A DNA stretch of 30,056 nucleotides. Source: Thermococcus sp. (GTDB lineage Archaea > Methanobacteriota_B > Thermococci > Thermococcales > Thermococcaceae). The position numbers were made by a program, and so were the translations under genes. Shown piece by piece: positions 1 through 7,989 of the stretch (positions within the stretch are counted from its first letter, which is position 1; the number at the start of each line of letters is the position of its first letter). The stretch is taken from the NCBI RefSeq assembly GCF_027066465.1, contig NZ_JAMONU010000146.1:1-30056 (forward strand), given 5' to 3'. The notes beneath the pieces are model-generated. The model saw only the letters and a list, made by a program, of their open reading frames with translations, searched no databases and was not told the DNA's origin.

Positions 1-1
1 A

Positions 2-1774
2 TATATGCAGAGCCAAAGGTACAGAGATGCGTTTGCTGCCCTGTTCTTGGCGGCGGTTGGTAGCTCATACAAGTTTACAATAATTCCCTTCCTCCTGGCG
101 GAGTACCTCTTTATACTCCTGTATTCAATCCCTTCAGTGCGGGAAAAGCTGTTGGGAATTTCTGAAGTTGTTTTTACAAGAAAAAATGTTCTCGTAGTTT
201 TTTCGCTGGTTCTCCTGTTCTTTACCCTAATACTGTCGTTTTCCCTGCTGTATCCAAACCGGGTTTTTTTAATGTTCCTGATTCTTCCCGGCTTCCACGA
301 GATTCAGTACGTGAACCAGCGCCTCCTGGTAATTCTCCTGATGCTGCTGTGGCTTTCCCTTTTGATGTACGCCTTCAACAGGCGGGTAATCCAGCCCGTG
401 CTTCATGTTGTCAGGGACGTTCTTCTCAACTTGAAAACGGCCGTTCTGCTTGCCGTCCCCGTGCTCCTTGAGAAGATTCTCGTCGAGTTTCCGCTCGGTT
501 TTGGAGCCTCGAGAAATTACATCTATCAGACCTACGTCTCCCAGCATGCCAGATATCCGCCCCTAGTGGGAATGCCCAACCTCTTTCACAAGTTCTTGGC
601 CCTGTTCTTCTCGGGCTACTCCCAGTTCTCGGGCTATTCGTTCCTCCCCATTGCGGCGCTAATAACAGCCGCCGTGCTTCTTTCCCTGAGAGGGAGGATT
701 TTGGGAAGTAAACGGAAACTTCTCGGAAGTTTTTTAGTGCTCTTGATTTTCCTGTACTTGGTTTCCCCTGTTTTTCCAAGTGTGCGGTTCTTTTACCCCC
801 TCTTCTTGGTTTTATACCTCTACCTAAGCGGGGTTATCTCGGAGGCTCTTGGCAACGGCAATCCAGGGAAGGACGTTAAAGTCCTGGTTTCGATGTCGTT
901 AATCCTCCTGCTAATCGGAGCCGTGGGGTTCACCCTTAACTACCCCACGGGGAAGATTCGGGGTTCTTTCTTGCCCTTCTCCGGAAAGGTTAGGGAGGAC
1001 CTTGCGGGATACATTAAAGAATCCGGTGTTAATGGGGAGTTCGTCAGTATAAACCCGATGGACGCCTACATGCTCGGGCTTCCAACGGTTCCTTACACCA
1101 TCGATGATTTTGGTCTGCTTTACCTCGACAGCTGGAGTGCTGGGAGGTATATTAAATACACCATGAATCACAACGCTGAAGGCGTTATAATAGACTCCTG
1201 GATGTTCGCAATAATGAAATACAAGGCTACCAAGCTATCGGTGGAGTATTCAAGGGTGTGGTGCTGGGCACTGCACAACTGGACGCTCCTCTTCTCGGAA
1301 TCCTACGTAAACGGAGCCTCGATTCACATGTTTGTCTTTAAAGGACGTCCCCATGTTCTCTCCATTGCGTCTGTCAATGGAACGCTTGGTGTATACCTCA
1401 ACACAACGGTGATTCTTGCGCTGAAACCGGAGAACGTCAGCGGGATTGCTTTCACCAGAATTGAAAAACTCGGTGGGCAGTATAAGGTCATTCAGGGGTC
1501 CGGGGGGAGTTCAATAGCCTACTTAATCAAGCTAAACGAGTCGTCCATAGTGCTGATGTCATCTGCACCTTTAAAGGTTCTCCCCCCCAAGGCGGCTGTG
1601 GCTCTTGTAAACGGCACTTCAATCACAAACACTACAAAGATGAACGTGTCCAAGCTCTCAATTTACACCAAGGATTTGGGAGTAGAAATCAAGGGGAACA
1701 TTAGAATTAGGAATGGGGACATCATTTTGAGGGGAGATGTTGTTATAAAACCAATCAAGACCCAGCGTTGCTGA
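2..1774 (+). CDS. Polytopic membrane protein, C-terminal part (possible GT-C-like glycosyltransferase)
   Basis: The frame is open to the left edge, so the protein probably begins outside the window; the ATG at base 5 has no visible ribosome site. About 590 residues are present. The first 300 or so hold about eight hydrophobic segments separated by short basic loops. The last 290 form a soluble, beta-rich, probably external domain with several N-glycosylation sequons (NVS, NTT, NTS, NES). The first visible segment (residues about 10-40, with SSYKFTIIPF) resembles the mid-protein helices of GT-C sugar transferases, which supports N-terminal truncation. The family assignment is inference from topology; no catalytic motif is visible, since it would lie upstream. 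The 3' end overlaps the convergent small gene by 20 bp. Any polytopic surface-polymer protein would fit equally well. Confidence 0.7.
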   Translation, partial: YMQSQRYRDAFAALFLAAVGSSYKFTIIPFLLAEYLFILLYSIPSVREKLLGISEVVFTRKNVLVVFSLVLLFFTLILSFSLLYPNRVFLMFLILPGFHEIQYVNQRLLVILLMLLWLSLLMYAFNRRVIQPVLHVVRDVLLNLKTAVLLAVPVLLEKILVEFPLGFGASRNYIYQTYVSQHARYPPLVGMPNLFHKFLALFFSGYSQFSGYSFLPIAALITAAVLLSLRGRILGSKRKLLGSFLVLLIFLYLVSPVFPSVRFFYPLFLVLYLYLSGVISEALGNGNPGKDVKVLVSMSLILLLIGAVGFTLNYPTGKIRGSFLPFSGKVREDLAGYIKESGVNGEFVSINPMDAYMLGLPTVPYTIDDFGLLYLDSWSAGRYIKYTMNHNAEGVIIDSWMFAIMKYKATKLSVEYSRVWCWALHNWTLLFSESYVNGASIHMFVFKGRPHVLSIASVNGTLGVYLNTTVILALKPENVSGIAFTRIEKLGGQYKVIQGSGGSSIAYLIKLNESSIVLMSSAPLKVLPPKAAVALVNGTSITNTTKMNVSKLSIYTKDLGVEIKGNIRIRNGDIILRGDVVIKPIKTQRC

Positions 1775-1943
1775 CAACGTTTGAGCTTACGAGGCTGTAA
1801 ATCTTTTTGTTGCTTTCCACTGTGGCCGATGCTATGCTCTTCCGAGGACCAATGACCAGCTTTGCAACGAGTATTGCTATAATCCCAACGGCCGCAAGAA
1901 GGAACAGATATTCAACAGCCGACTGAGCTTTTCGTCTCATCAT
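1755..1943 (-). CDS. Small class III signal-peptide (pilin-like) protein
   Basis: A 62-residue protein with a basic N-terminus, then AQSAVEYLF, then one hydrophobic helix of about 18 residues and a short polar tail. This is the archaeal class III (QxSxEYxxL) signal peptide found in small type IV pilin-like proteins. In that family a prepilin-type peptidase cuts just before the Gln and the helix packs into the filament core. The start is MM; either Met fits (the second is preceded by GGTGTGAT). A TATA-like element on the minus strand near 1973-1986 gives it its own promoter. It is followed upstream by a second protein of the same class, so the pair may be co-assembled. The 3' end overlaps the convergent membrane-protein gene. 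It could be a minor pilin or an accessory subunit. Confidence 0.8.
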   Translation of the reverse strand: MMRRKAQSAVEYLFLLAAVGIIAILVAKLVIGPRKSIASATVESNKKIYSLVSSNVVSNAGS

Positions 1944-2009
1944 AGTATCACACCATATAGCAAATGATAAAAAGAGTATAAAAACCTAACGTGTTTATAA
2001 CTTCCTCTA

Positions 2010-2195
2010 TCAGCTGTTGGCGGCGCTGCTAATCTGGCTTGAAACGAGGCTTCCAACTTCTTTGACGGTCTGCTGGGCCTGCTGCCCAGCGGTTGTTCCT
2101 GTGCTCCTGATGTACCTAATCACGACAACTATAATTATCAGAGCCGCGGCCAACATGAAGAGGTACTCGATTGCACCCTGAGCCTTTCTCTTCAT
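2010..2195 (-). CDS. Small class III signal-peptide (pilin-like) protein
   Basis: A 61-residue protein starting at the ATG at 2195, which follows a strong GGAGGTGA site; an in-frame TTG at 2210 lies on that site and is unlikely. The sequence runs KRKAQGAIEYLF, a hydrophobic helix, then a Gln/Ser/Thr-rich tail ending SSQISSAANS. The AQGAIEYL motif is the archaeal class III prepilin signal. It is a paralogue of the next gene downstream: same signal, same length, Ser-rich ends with SLVSS in both. A TATA element shared with the divergent HTH gene (2241-2252) would give a leader of about 27 nt. Secretion and filament assembly are expected from the family; the specific filament is unknown. Confidence 0.82.
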   Translation of the reverse strand: MKRKAQGAIEYLFMLAAALIIIVVVIRYIRSTGTTAGQQAQQTVKEVGSLVSSQISSAANS

Positions 2196-2240
2196 TTGTA
2201 TCACCTCCAAGGGGTTACTTCATACCTTGTTCGACCAAAA

Positions 2241-2252
2241 AAACTTATATAG
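2241..2252. promoter_or_regulatory. Shared TATA box of a divergent gene pair
   Basis: AAACTTATATAG reads as a TATA box in both directions. On the plus strand it predicts transcription from about 2275, which rules out the TTG at 2227 as start of the HTH gene and favours ATG 2317. On the minus strand it predicts a start near 2222, 27 nt before the pilin-like gene. Confidence 0.6.
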
Positions 2253-2316
2253 GTTTCTACCCAAAATTGGGGGGAGTCCTGCCCAATATTGTAAAACCCC
2301 TAAGGGGTGCCCCTTG

Positions 2317-2892
2317 ATGATAGTAAGCGTTCAGTGTGAATCTGCTAGCATTGAAGAATGTATAAAAGAAGTTAATGAAAAATCAAAGGAAGTCCTTTCA
2401 AATAGACCTGGCTTTATAGATTATGCAAAAATTTCCCTAAGTTTCGGTGCTTTTATGAACCTCATGGTCGTTGTCGCTATAGACCCCAAGGTCAACGCAA
2501 AGAAGGCAATCCTTGCTGAGTATTCCTCCGGCAGAAATAAGGAGGATGCAATAAACAAGACTCTGGAGAAAATCAACGTTAAACTTCCGGAGAATGCAAA
2601 AATAGTTGATGTAGAAGTTAAGACGTACACGACTCCTGTTACGCGAAGAACCTATGCAGTTGGCGTCGTCGTCTACAACGTTTTCGAAAGGGGCAAGCCC
2701 ATAAGGGAGTACACCCTCAAAGAGAGGAGAAGGCTGATAGCTATGGTTCTAGAGGCGTTTGACTACAACCCCCGCGTTTTAAACATATCAGAAGTTGCGA
2801 GAATGTTTGGAGTTTCGAGGGATTCAATCTATTACGACATCGAGCAGATACTCCGGGAAAGTTTAGGGAGAAACGGCAGGAAGAAAGCCTAA
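2317..2892 (+). CDS. HTH regulator with C-terminal DNA-binding domain
   Basis: A 191-residue protein from ATG 2317, preceded by AAGGGGTG at a spacing of about 7 nt. An upstream TTG (2227) keeps the frame open but lies before the predicted transcription start. Residues 1-115 form an unrecognised alpha/beta domain. Residues about 140-180 form a helix-turn-helix: NISEVARMFGVSRDSIYYDI. The protein ends in a basic tail (GRNGRKKA). It is divergent from the pilin-like genes and shares their TATA region, so it may control them; that is inference from position. It overlaps the convergent site-2 protease gene by 4 bp at the stop codons. I do not recognise the N-terminal family; a ligand- or partner-binding domain is possible. 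Confidence 0.7.
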   Translation: MIVSVQCESASIEECIKEVNEKSKEVLSNRPGFIDYAKISLSFGAFMNLMVVVAIDPKVNAKKAILAEYSSGRNKEDAINKTLEKINVKLPENAKIVDVEVKTYTTPVTRRTYAVGVVVYNVFERGKPIREYTLKERRRLIAMVLEAFDYNPRVLNISEVARMFGVSRDSIYYDIEQILRESLGRNGRKKA

Positions 2893-4163
2893 GATGCCCA
2901 CATGGGTCTTGGGGTAGCCGTTAGGACAAATATCACAACTGCAACAATGGCAAGCAGTATTCTTCTCTTTGAGATTGGAGAGACTTCGTCGAGTGCTCCC
3001 GGGTTTCCAGTAGCTCCGATAATTAAGACTAGGATCCCCCATATCATCCACCCGCTCCACAGGGCACTCATGGCAATAAGTCCGAACGCCACAGCAAGGG
3101 TCAGGTACCTATGGGTTCTTTCGCTCAGGAATGCCCTCGCTATGTGTCCCCCGTCGAGCTGTGCAACCGGAATCAGGTTTAGGAACGTCACTAAAAGACC
3201 CACCCAGCCCGCTATGGCTATGGGATGGAGGAATACGACGTAGTTGCTGGGGACGTGGAGGACGGTTCTCGTGAGCAGTTCAAAGATTAGGTTCGTTCCA
3301 AAGTAAAACTGCTGACCAGTCGAGGGAACGGCCGTTGGCGGAACAACTATGGACAGCTTGAGCCCTATCATCGTCACGGGGATTGCCACGAGGAACCCCG
3401 CTATCGGTCCGCTCACTCCGAGGTCTATGGCGGCGTCCCTCGTTGGCAGGGGGGACTTTATTCTTATAACCGCTCCGAGTGTTCCTATGAAGCTGAAGGG
3501 GAACGGTATGAAGTACGGCATCGTGGCCTTAATCCCGTGGTAGGCGGCCGCAATCTTGTGGCCGAGTTCATGCGTCCCCAGTATCGCCATAACGCTTACC
3601 GAGAAGGATAGGGCTATCAGATAGGGATTGGAAATCCCCGGTCTTCCAAACTCCCTCATGGCGGCTATGTAGTTGAGAGCCAGAAAGTAGCCGGCCATCA
3701 GCGTCGTTACGATTGTGGCTAAGAGGAAGACCCACGGAAGCCACGGGTTGTTCTCTTTGACTTCACCCGCCGGAAAGACGAAGAGAAGCACGTGGCCGTC
3801 TCTCTTTTTGAGCGCCGCCCAGTAGTGCCGTTTCTCAAGCGCCCTCAGGACTTTTTCAAAGTCGTTTTCCAGTATCTCCTTGACGAGGTATACTGTGACG
3901 TCGCCTTCCCTTCTCCAGAATTCGAGAACGTAGTACCTGTTGAGTATTTCCTCGACATCCTTCGGAATTCCCGCGGTTTCGGGCGGGATAACTTCAAACG
4001 CGGGCTCTTCCTGAGGGCTGGTCTCGGTCTGAGGTCCTTCGGCGTAGCCAACGAGAATCATGTCTCCCCCGCACACCGGACACGATTTCTCAAGCAGTGG
4101 CTCGACTGAATCGCGCTCTTCCCTGTGACCGCAGTTAAGACACTCGTAGATTCCCCTGGGCAT
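2889..4163 (-). CDS. Site-2 protease family (M50) membrane metalloprotease with N-terminal zinc ribbon
   Basis: A 424-residue intramembrane protease. A zinc ribbon comes first (C8xxC11 and C28xxC31), followed by an acidic linker and a soluble region to about residue 140. The multi-helix membrane core carries the zinc-binding HELGH at 198-202 and the second motif NLIPVAQLDGGH at 329-340, where Asp338 should be the third zinc ligand. M50 proteases cut transmembrane substrates within the bilayer, often releasing regulators. The N-terminal zinc ribbon is an addition to the minimal M50 core and may recruit a substrate or partner. The start has GGAGATGA upstream, and a TATA-like GTTTTTAACA sits just after the preceding gene. 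The substrate is not indicated by the neighbours. Confidence 0.9.
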   Translation of the reverse strand: MPRGIYECLNCGHREERDSVEPLLEKSCPVCGGDMILVGYAEGPQTETSPQEEPAFEVIPPETAGIPKDVEEILNRYYVLEFWRREGDVTVYLVKEILENDFEKVLRALEKRHYWAALKKRDGHVLLFVFPAGEVKENNPWLPWVFLLATIVTTLMAGYFLALNYIAAMREFGRPGISNPYLIALSFSVSVMAILGTHELGHKIAAAYHGIKATMPYFIPFPFSFIGTLGAVIRIKSPLPTRDAAIDLGVSGPIAGFLVAIPVTMIGLKLSIVVPPTAVPSTGQQFYFGTNLIFELLTRTVLHVPSNYVVFLHPIAIAGWVGLLVTFLNLIPVAQLDGGHIARAFLSERTHRYLTLAVAFGLIAMSALWSGWMIWGILVLIIGATGNPGALDEVSPISKRRILLAIVAVVIFVLTATPRPMWAS

Positions 4164-4207
4164 TTTTCATCTCCAAGAAAAGTTGATGGAGGGTGTTAAA
4201 AACCCTG

Positions 4208-4606
4208 CTACCCATCGCTGAGAACCTCGACTTCGCCCCTGTCTGCGTCGACTCTCACCCTCATACCGCTCTTCAGCTTACTCACGTCTATCTCATCGAC
4301 CATTGGAATTCCTGCAATTATTGCACCGGTTGCAACTATGGTCTCGGCTTCCCCAACTATTATGGCCTTCGGTGCTTTCCCGTTTTTCCTGAGGGCGTAG
4401 ATTACGTAGGAGCCAACCGTCGAGCCTTTACCTCGAGGAAACGCGAGTATCTTTCCAGCGATGCTCTCGCCCCTTATGTCGCTCTCCGCGTCGGTGACGA
4501 TTCCCGTCTCGGGGTCAACGCCCCCAAGGAACGAAAGCGGTTTCCTCGAGACTATCAGCTCACCCTCTGCCTTTCCCCCCACTATTTTCCTCCCTCTGAG
4601 CTTCAT
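4208..4606 (-). CDS. Phosphomevalonate dehydratase small subunit (aconitase X swivel domain)
   Basis: A 132-residue protein of the DUF126 / aconitase X swivelling-domain family. The family block lies in the middle (GKILAFPRGKGSTVGSYV, then AIIVGEAETIVATGAIIAGIP). With the adjacent large subunit it forms archaeal phosphomevalonate dehydratase, which converts mevalonate 5-phosphate to trans-anhydromevalonate phosphate in the archaeal modified mevalonate route to isoprenoid lipids. The gene starts 9 nt after the large-subunit stop, behind GAGGTGG, so the two are one transcript. In bacteria, homologues can be hydroxyproline-pathway aconitase X enzymes; the archaeal context and split genes favour the mevalonate role. 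Confidence 0.88.
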   Translation of the reverse strand: MKLRGRKIVGGKAEGELIVSRKPLSFLGGVDPETGIVTDAESDIRGESIAGKILAFPRGKGSTVGSYVIYALRKNGKAPKAIIVGEAETIVATGAIIAGIPMVDEIDVSKLKSGMRVRVDADRGEVEVLSDG

Positions 4607-4615
4607 ACGACCACC

Positions 4616-5776
4616 TCAGGGCGCCTCCTTTATGAGCCTCTCGGCATCGTCGAGCCTCACGCTGAAACCGAAGGAGCGGAAGTAGAAGGCACTCTTCCCG
4701 CTGTTGGTGGCGATTCCACGGTACCAGCCTTTAATCGGAGACACGACGAAGCATGAATCGGCTATAATCCTTCCGTTGTAGCGCTCTATCGTTTCGGTGT
4801 AGCCGAGCGAATCTGCTAAAGCCTTTACGGCCCTGCTTGCGGTTACGAAGAGGGGAATTCTGAGCGGTCTCCCGCGCATCTTGAGTAGCTCTGCTATCCC
4901 CTTGATTTCCATCAGCGAGGCATGGGGACAGCCGATGAGAATCATGTCTATCTCACCCCAGTCGTCAGAGAAGCTCTCCCTAACGGCCCTAAGGTCAGCT
5001 TCCTCGACTGTTATGGTCTCAACTTTGTCCACGAGTGCTTCTCTGTACTCCGGCGTCTCACCCTCAACGTGGTACAGTGCTATTGAGCCTGTGGCGGCCA
5101 TAGACGCCCCGAGCTCTTTGAGGTAGTCTGTGCTCTCGGGTTTGAGGCCGGTTATGTAGGGCACGTCGCTTCCGAGGGTCTTTCCAAGGTGGTAGCCCAG
5201 GGCGGAGTAGTCAACGAAGCCCCGGACTTTCGCCTCAACCTTAACCTTTACGGTTGCCTTCCTGTTCTCATCGAGATGCAGTCCGTACTCGGGGGTTTTG
5301 CCAACTATAGCCGAGGCGAGACTCGACGGTCCTCCCTCGCGGTTGGTCCTTGCCCCGATTATGGAGTTTGCGAAGCTAACGGCCGAGCTCTCGCTCCAAG
5401 CCAAGTGGTCGCCGAACTTCGGAAGGTTTGCACCGTAGTAGGGTGTGCAGGTGGACGTTGTCTCAATCCCCATTGCCCGGTAGAGTTCCAGGACTTCCCT
5501 CTGCTTCTCCATAAACTCCTCGTCGCCTATTCCCGCGGGATTCAAAGTCGTATAGACGCTTACTCTGGCTCCAGCGTTGACGAAGTCCCTGAGGAACTCG
5601 AGGCCGGCCTCCCCAAGGTTTTTATACGAGACGCCAGCAATCTGAGCGCTCTTTATTGGAATAAGGCGTTCGGCTCCGTAAACTTCCCCGAGTGCCACGA
5701 GAATTTCCATGGCCTTCTGGAGGGCGTACCCGTATTCCCCGGCCAGGATAAGCTCCTCCTCCTTAGTCAGGAACAT
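4616..5776 (-). CDS. Phosphomevalonate dehydratase large subunit (aconitase X catalytic)
   Basis: A 386-residue aconitase X catalytic subunit (DUF521). Three cysteines expected to hold the [4Fe-4S] cluster are visible: Cys110 in TSTCTPYYG, Cys283 in IGCPHAS and Cys342 in ADSCFVVSP. Other family landmarks are SAQIAGVSYKNLG, GARTNREGGP and GKTPEYGLH. It acts in the cytoplasm with the small subunit in the archaeal mevalonate pathway. The start is ATG with GAGGTGG upstream. Minus-strand TATA-like elements are at 5809-5819 and 5825-5838; the latter is shared with the divergent initiator tRNA. The cluster should make the enzyme oxygen-sensitive, in line with an anaerobe. Confidence 0.9.
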   Translation of the reverse strand: MFLTKEEELILAGEYGYALQKAMEILVALGEVYGAERLIPIKSAQIAGVSYKNLGEAGLEFLRDFVNAGARVSVYTTLNPAGIGDEEFMEKQREVLELYRAMGIETTSTCTPYYGANLPKFGDHLAWSESSAVSFANSIIGARTNREGGPSSLASAIVGKTPEYGLHLDENRKATVKVKVEAKVRGFVDYSALGYHLGKTLGSDVPYITGLKPESTDYLKELGASMAATGSIALYHVEGETPEYREALVDKVETITVEEADLRAVRESFSDDWGEIDMILIGCPHASLMEIKGIAELLKMRGRPLRIPLFVTASRAVKALADSLGYTETIERYNGRIIADSCFVVSPIKGWYRGIATNSGKSAFYFRSFGFSVRLDDAERLIKEAP

Positions 5777-5824
5777 TCAACCACCTCTAACCAGTTGGGG
5801 AGCTGTTGTTATAAACCCAGCCCG

Positions 5825-5838
5825 AAAAATTTATAAAG
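5825..5838. promoter_or_regulatory. TATA element between phosphomevalonate dehydratase and initiator tRNA
   Basis: AAAAATTTATAAAG lies about 30-35 nt before the mature end of the tRNA and reads as a TATA box on both strands. On the minus strand it could drive the dehydratase genes, though TTTATAAC at 5809-5819 is the closer candidate. Confidence 0.5.
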
Positions 5839-5869
5839 CTCCCGGAGTTGAGTAACTAACGGGTCGAGC

Positions 5870-5947
5870 AGCGGGGTGGGGCAGCTAGGAGTGCCCGCCG
5901 GGCTCATAACCCGGAGGTCGGAGGTTCAAATCCTCCCCCCGCTACCA
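5870..5947 (+). tRNA. Initiator tRNA-Met (CAT), CCA encoded
   Basis: A full cloverleaf folds: acceptor AGCGGGG / CCCCGCT, an anticodon stem CCGGG / CCCGG with loop CTCATAA, and a T arm GGAGG-TTCAAAT-CCTCC, followed by discriminator A and a genomically encoded CCA. The A1:U72 end pair and the three stacked G:C pairs next to the anticodon loop are the archaeal initiator marks, so this is the initiator rather than an elongator or Ile2 tRNA. There is no intron. It has its own TATA element upstream and sits just before the ribosomal protein S15 gene, so its expression is near other translation genes. Confidence 0.95.
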
Positions 5948-6013
5948 GATTCTTTTTCTGTTCGTTCAGCTGGTTCAGTTGTTATTCTTGGCGAACTCGA
6001 AACGGAGGCAAAC

Positions 6014-6023
6014 CTTTTTAAAT
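6014..6023 (+). promoter_or_regulatory. Promoter (TATA) of the S15 operon
   Basis: CTTTTTAAAT is a TATA box and predicts transcription from about 6047. That leaves a leader of about 43 nt containing two hairpins before the S15 start. Confidence 0.55.
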
Positions 6024-6048
6024 CCCTTCTCAATTTCCAACGCGAAGG

Positions 6049-6089
6049 GGCGGCTGGCGGGAGCTGGCCGTCACCGGGAGGTGAACGTT
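6049..6089 (+). promoter_or_regulatory. Structured S15 mRNA leader with the ribosome site in a hairpin
   Basis: CGGCT-ggcggg-AGCTG forms one short hairpin (with one G-U pair). CGTCACC-ggga-GGTGA(a)CG (6069-6087) forms a second whose 3' arm contains most of the GGAGGTGA ribosome site. This could allow translational feedback by S15, as bacterial S15 does with its own leader. The structure is read from the sequence; the regulation is inference. Confidence 0.35.
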
Positions 6090-6545
6090 ATGGCGAGGAT
6101 ACACGCGAGAAAGAGGGGTAAATCCGGCTCAAAGAGGCCGCCGAGGACTGCTCCACCAACGTGGGTTGAATACACTGCCGAGGAGGTTGAGGCCCTCGTT
6201 GTAAAGCTCAGAAAAGAGGGCTACAGCACCGCCATGATAGGGACGATTCTCCGCGACCAGTACGGCATACCGAGCGTCAAGCTAATCACAGGCAAGAAGA
6301 TAACCAAAATCCTTGAGGAAAACGGTCTCGCCCCGGAGATACCTGAAGACCTCATGTTCCTCATAAGGCGTGCCGTTAACCTCAGGAAGCACCTTGAACA
6401 GCACCCGAAGGACAGGCACTCAATGCGCGGCCTCCAGCTCATTGAGAGCAAGATTAGGAGGCTCGTCAAGTACTACAGGAGAACCGGTAAGCTTCCCGAA
6501 AAGTGGCGCTACGACCCGGAGCAGGCAAAGCTTCTCGTTCGCTGA
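6090..6545 (+). CDS. rps15: 30S ribosomal protein S15 (uS15)
   Basis: A 151-residue protein matching archaeal/eukaryotic uS15. It has a basic N-terminal extension (MARIHARKRGKSGSKRP), then PPTWVEYTAEEVE, and the conserved RNA-binding C-terminal half with PKDRHSMRGLQLIESKIRRL and KYYRRTGKLP. It binds the central domain of 16S rRNA early in small-subunit assembly. ATG 6090 follows GGGAGGTGA; the longer reading back to 5979 lies mostly upstream of the predicted transcription start and is unlikely. It leads a string of co-oriented information-processing genes (GAN, Pcc1, eS1). Confidence 0.97.
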   Translation: MARIHARKRGKSGSKRPPRTAPPTWVEYTAEEVEALVVKLRKEGYSTAMIGTILRDQYGIPSVKLITGKKITKILEENGLAPEIPEDLMFLIRRAVNLRKHLEQHPKDRHSMRGLQLIESKIRRLVKYYRRTGKLPEKWRYDPEQAKLLVR

Positions 6546-6573
6546 ACCCTTTCCTTCTTCTTAAGGTGGTACC

Positions 6574-7989
6574 ATGGACAGGGAAGCCTTTTTGGAGAGG
6601 GTTCGCGAGGGAGCCGAGCTTATTAAGATGCACATCGAGTTAGGCCACACCATCAGGATAATCTCGCATAGGGACGCAGACGGCATAACCGCCGGTGCCG
6701 TTCTGGCAAAGGCAATAGCGAGGGAAGGGGGGACTTTTCAGCTCAGCATCGTCAAGCAGGTGAGCGAAGAGCTTGTTGACGAGCTTGCCAAGGAGAACAG
6801 AGAGATTTACGTCTTCAGCGACCTGGGAAGCGGTTCCATTAAACTTCTTGAGAAGAAGCTCGACGGCACCGTTGTGGTTGCCGACCACCACCCGCCGGAG
6901 GACGACTTCTCAAGTGACTCGAAGGTTCTCGTAAATCCAGTTCCCTTCGGAGCCAACAGCGTCCGCGATTTAAGTGGTTCCGGCGTTGCCTACTTCATAG
7001 CGAGGGAGATGAACAGAAACAACAGGGATTTGGCCTACATAGCAACGGTTGGAGTTGTTGGCGACATGCAGGAGATAGACGGCCAGTTTCACGGACTCAA
7101 CCTTGAAATTATCGAAGACGGCAAGAAGCTCGGAATCCTGGAGGTCAGGAAGGAGCTTCGCCTTTTCGGCAGGGAGAGCAGGCCGCTCTATCAGATGCTG
7201 GCCTACGCAACCAATCCGGAGATACCAGAGATTACGGGCGACGAGAGAAAGGCCATTGAGTGGCTCCGCGCCAGGGACTTTGACCCCGAGCTTCACTACT
7301 GGCAGCTGAGGGAAGAAGAGAAGAGGAAGCTCCACGAGGCATTGCTCGTCCACATGATAAAGCACTCGGCACCGAAGGAAGCTATAGACAGGCTCATAGG
7401 TGACGTTGTGGTGAGTCCGCTTTACCCCGAGGGCGACGTCAGGCACGAGGCGAGGGAGTTCGCGACGCTCCTCAACGCGACCGGCCGTCTGAACGCGGGA
7501 ACGCTCGGAGTGGCGATATGCCTCGGCGATGAAGAGGCATACAAGAAGGCCAGAAAGATGCTCGAGGACTACAAGAGGGAGCAGATAGAGGCAAGGAAGT
7601 TCATAATCCAGAACTGGAGCATGGCCGAGGAAGGCGAGCACGCCTACGTATTCTACGCGGGCAGGAACATCCGCGATACGCTCGTTGGCATCGCGGCTAA
7701 CATGGCAATCAACGCCGGCCTCGCCAATCCTGAGAAGCCCGTTGTCGTCATAGCCGACAGCGAGGAGGACGAGAACCTCGTCAAGGCCTCGGCAAGGACC
7801 ACGGAGAAGGCCCTGAAAAAGGGTTACCACCTTGGGGAGGCCCTGAGGGAGGTTGCCGAGAAGCTCGGCGGTGAAGGCGGCGGCCACGCAATAGCGGCTG
7901 GAATCCGGTTCCCCAAGAGCAGGATAGATGAGTTCATCAGACTCCTCAACGAAGCCCTTGCGAAGCAGGTGAGGAGCAATGAGGATTGA
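6574..7989 (+). CDS. DHH-family single-strand exonuclease GAN (archaeal RecJ/Cdc45-like, GINS-associated)
   Basis: A 471-residue DHH phosphoesterase. The metal-binding motifs are HRDADG at residues 32-37 and DHH at 104-106. A C-terminal DHHA1 domain ends in GGEGGGH (432-438). In Thermococcus kodakarensis the orthologue in the same neighbourhood, GAN, binds the Gins51 subunit of the replicative helicase complex and is a 5'-3' single-strand DNA exonuclease; it is the archaeal relative of Cdc45. All active-site residues I can check are present, so this should be a nuclease rather than an inactive Cdc45-like form. ATG 6574 follows AAGGTGGT. It overlaps the next gene, Pcc1, by 11 bp, pointing to translational coupling. 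Confidence 0.93.
   Translation: MDREAFLERVREGAELIKMHIELGHTIRIISHRDADGITAGAVLAKAIAREGGTFQLSIVKQVSEELVDELAKENREIYVFSDLGSGSIKLLEKKLDGTVVVADHHPPEDDFSSDSKVLVNPVPFGANSVRDLSGSGVAYFIAREMNRNNRDLAYIATVGVVGDMQEIDGQFHGLNLEIIEDGKKLGILEVRKELRLFGRESRPLYQMLAYATNPEIPEITGDERKAIEWLRARDFDPELHYWQLREEEKRKLHEALLVHMIKHSAPKEAIDRLIGDVVVSPLYPEGDVRHEAREFATLLNATGRLNAGTLGVAICLGDEEAYKKARKMLEDYKREQIEARKFIIQNWSMAEEGEHAYVFYAGRNIRDTLVGIAANMAINAGLANPEKPVVVIADSEEDENLVKASARTTEKALKKGYHLGEALREVAEKLGGEGGGHAIAAGIRFPKSRIDEFIRLLNEALAKQVRSNED

Noticed and set aside
2227..2316. Upstream TTG start for the HTH regulator
   Set aside because: It lies before the TATA box that should drive the gene.
4172..4227. Possible plus-strand C/D RNA (TTGATGG ... 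CTGA) between the site-2 protease and dehydratase genes
   Set aside because: Single 27-nt interval without D'/C' boxes; better explained by a minus-strand promoter with a small palindrome.
6970..7887. Long open frame opposite the GAN nuclease
   Set aside because: Antisense shadow of a conserved DHH protein; no start signal.
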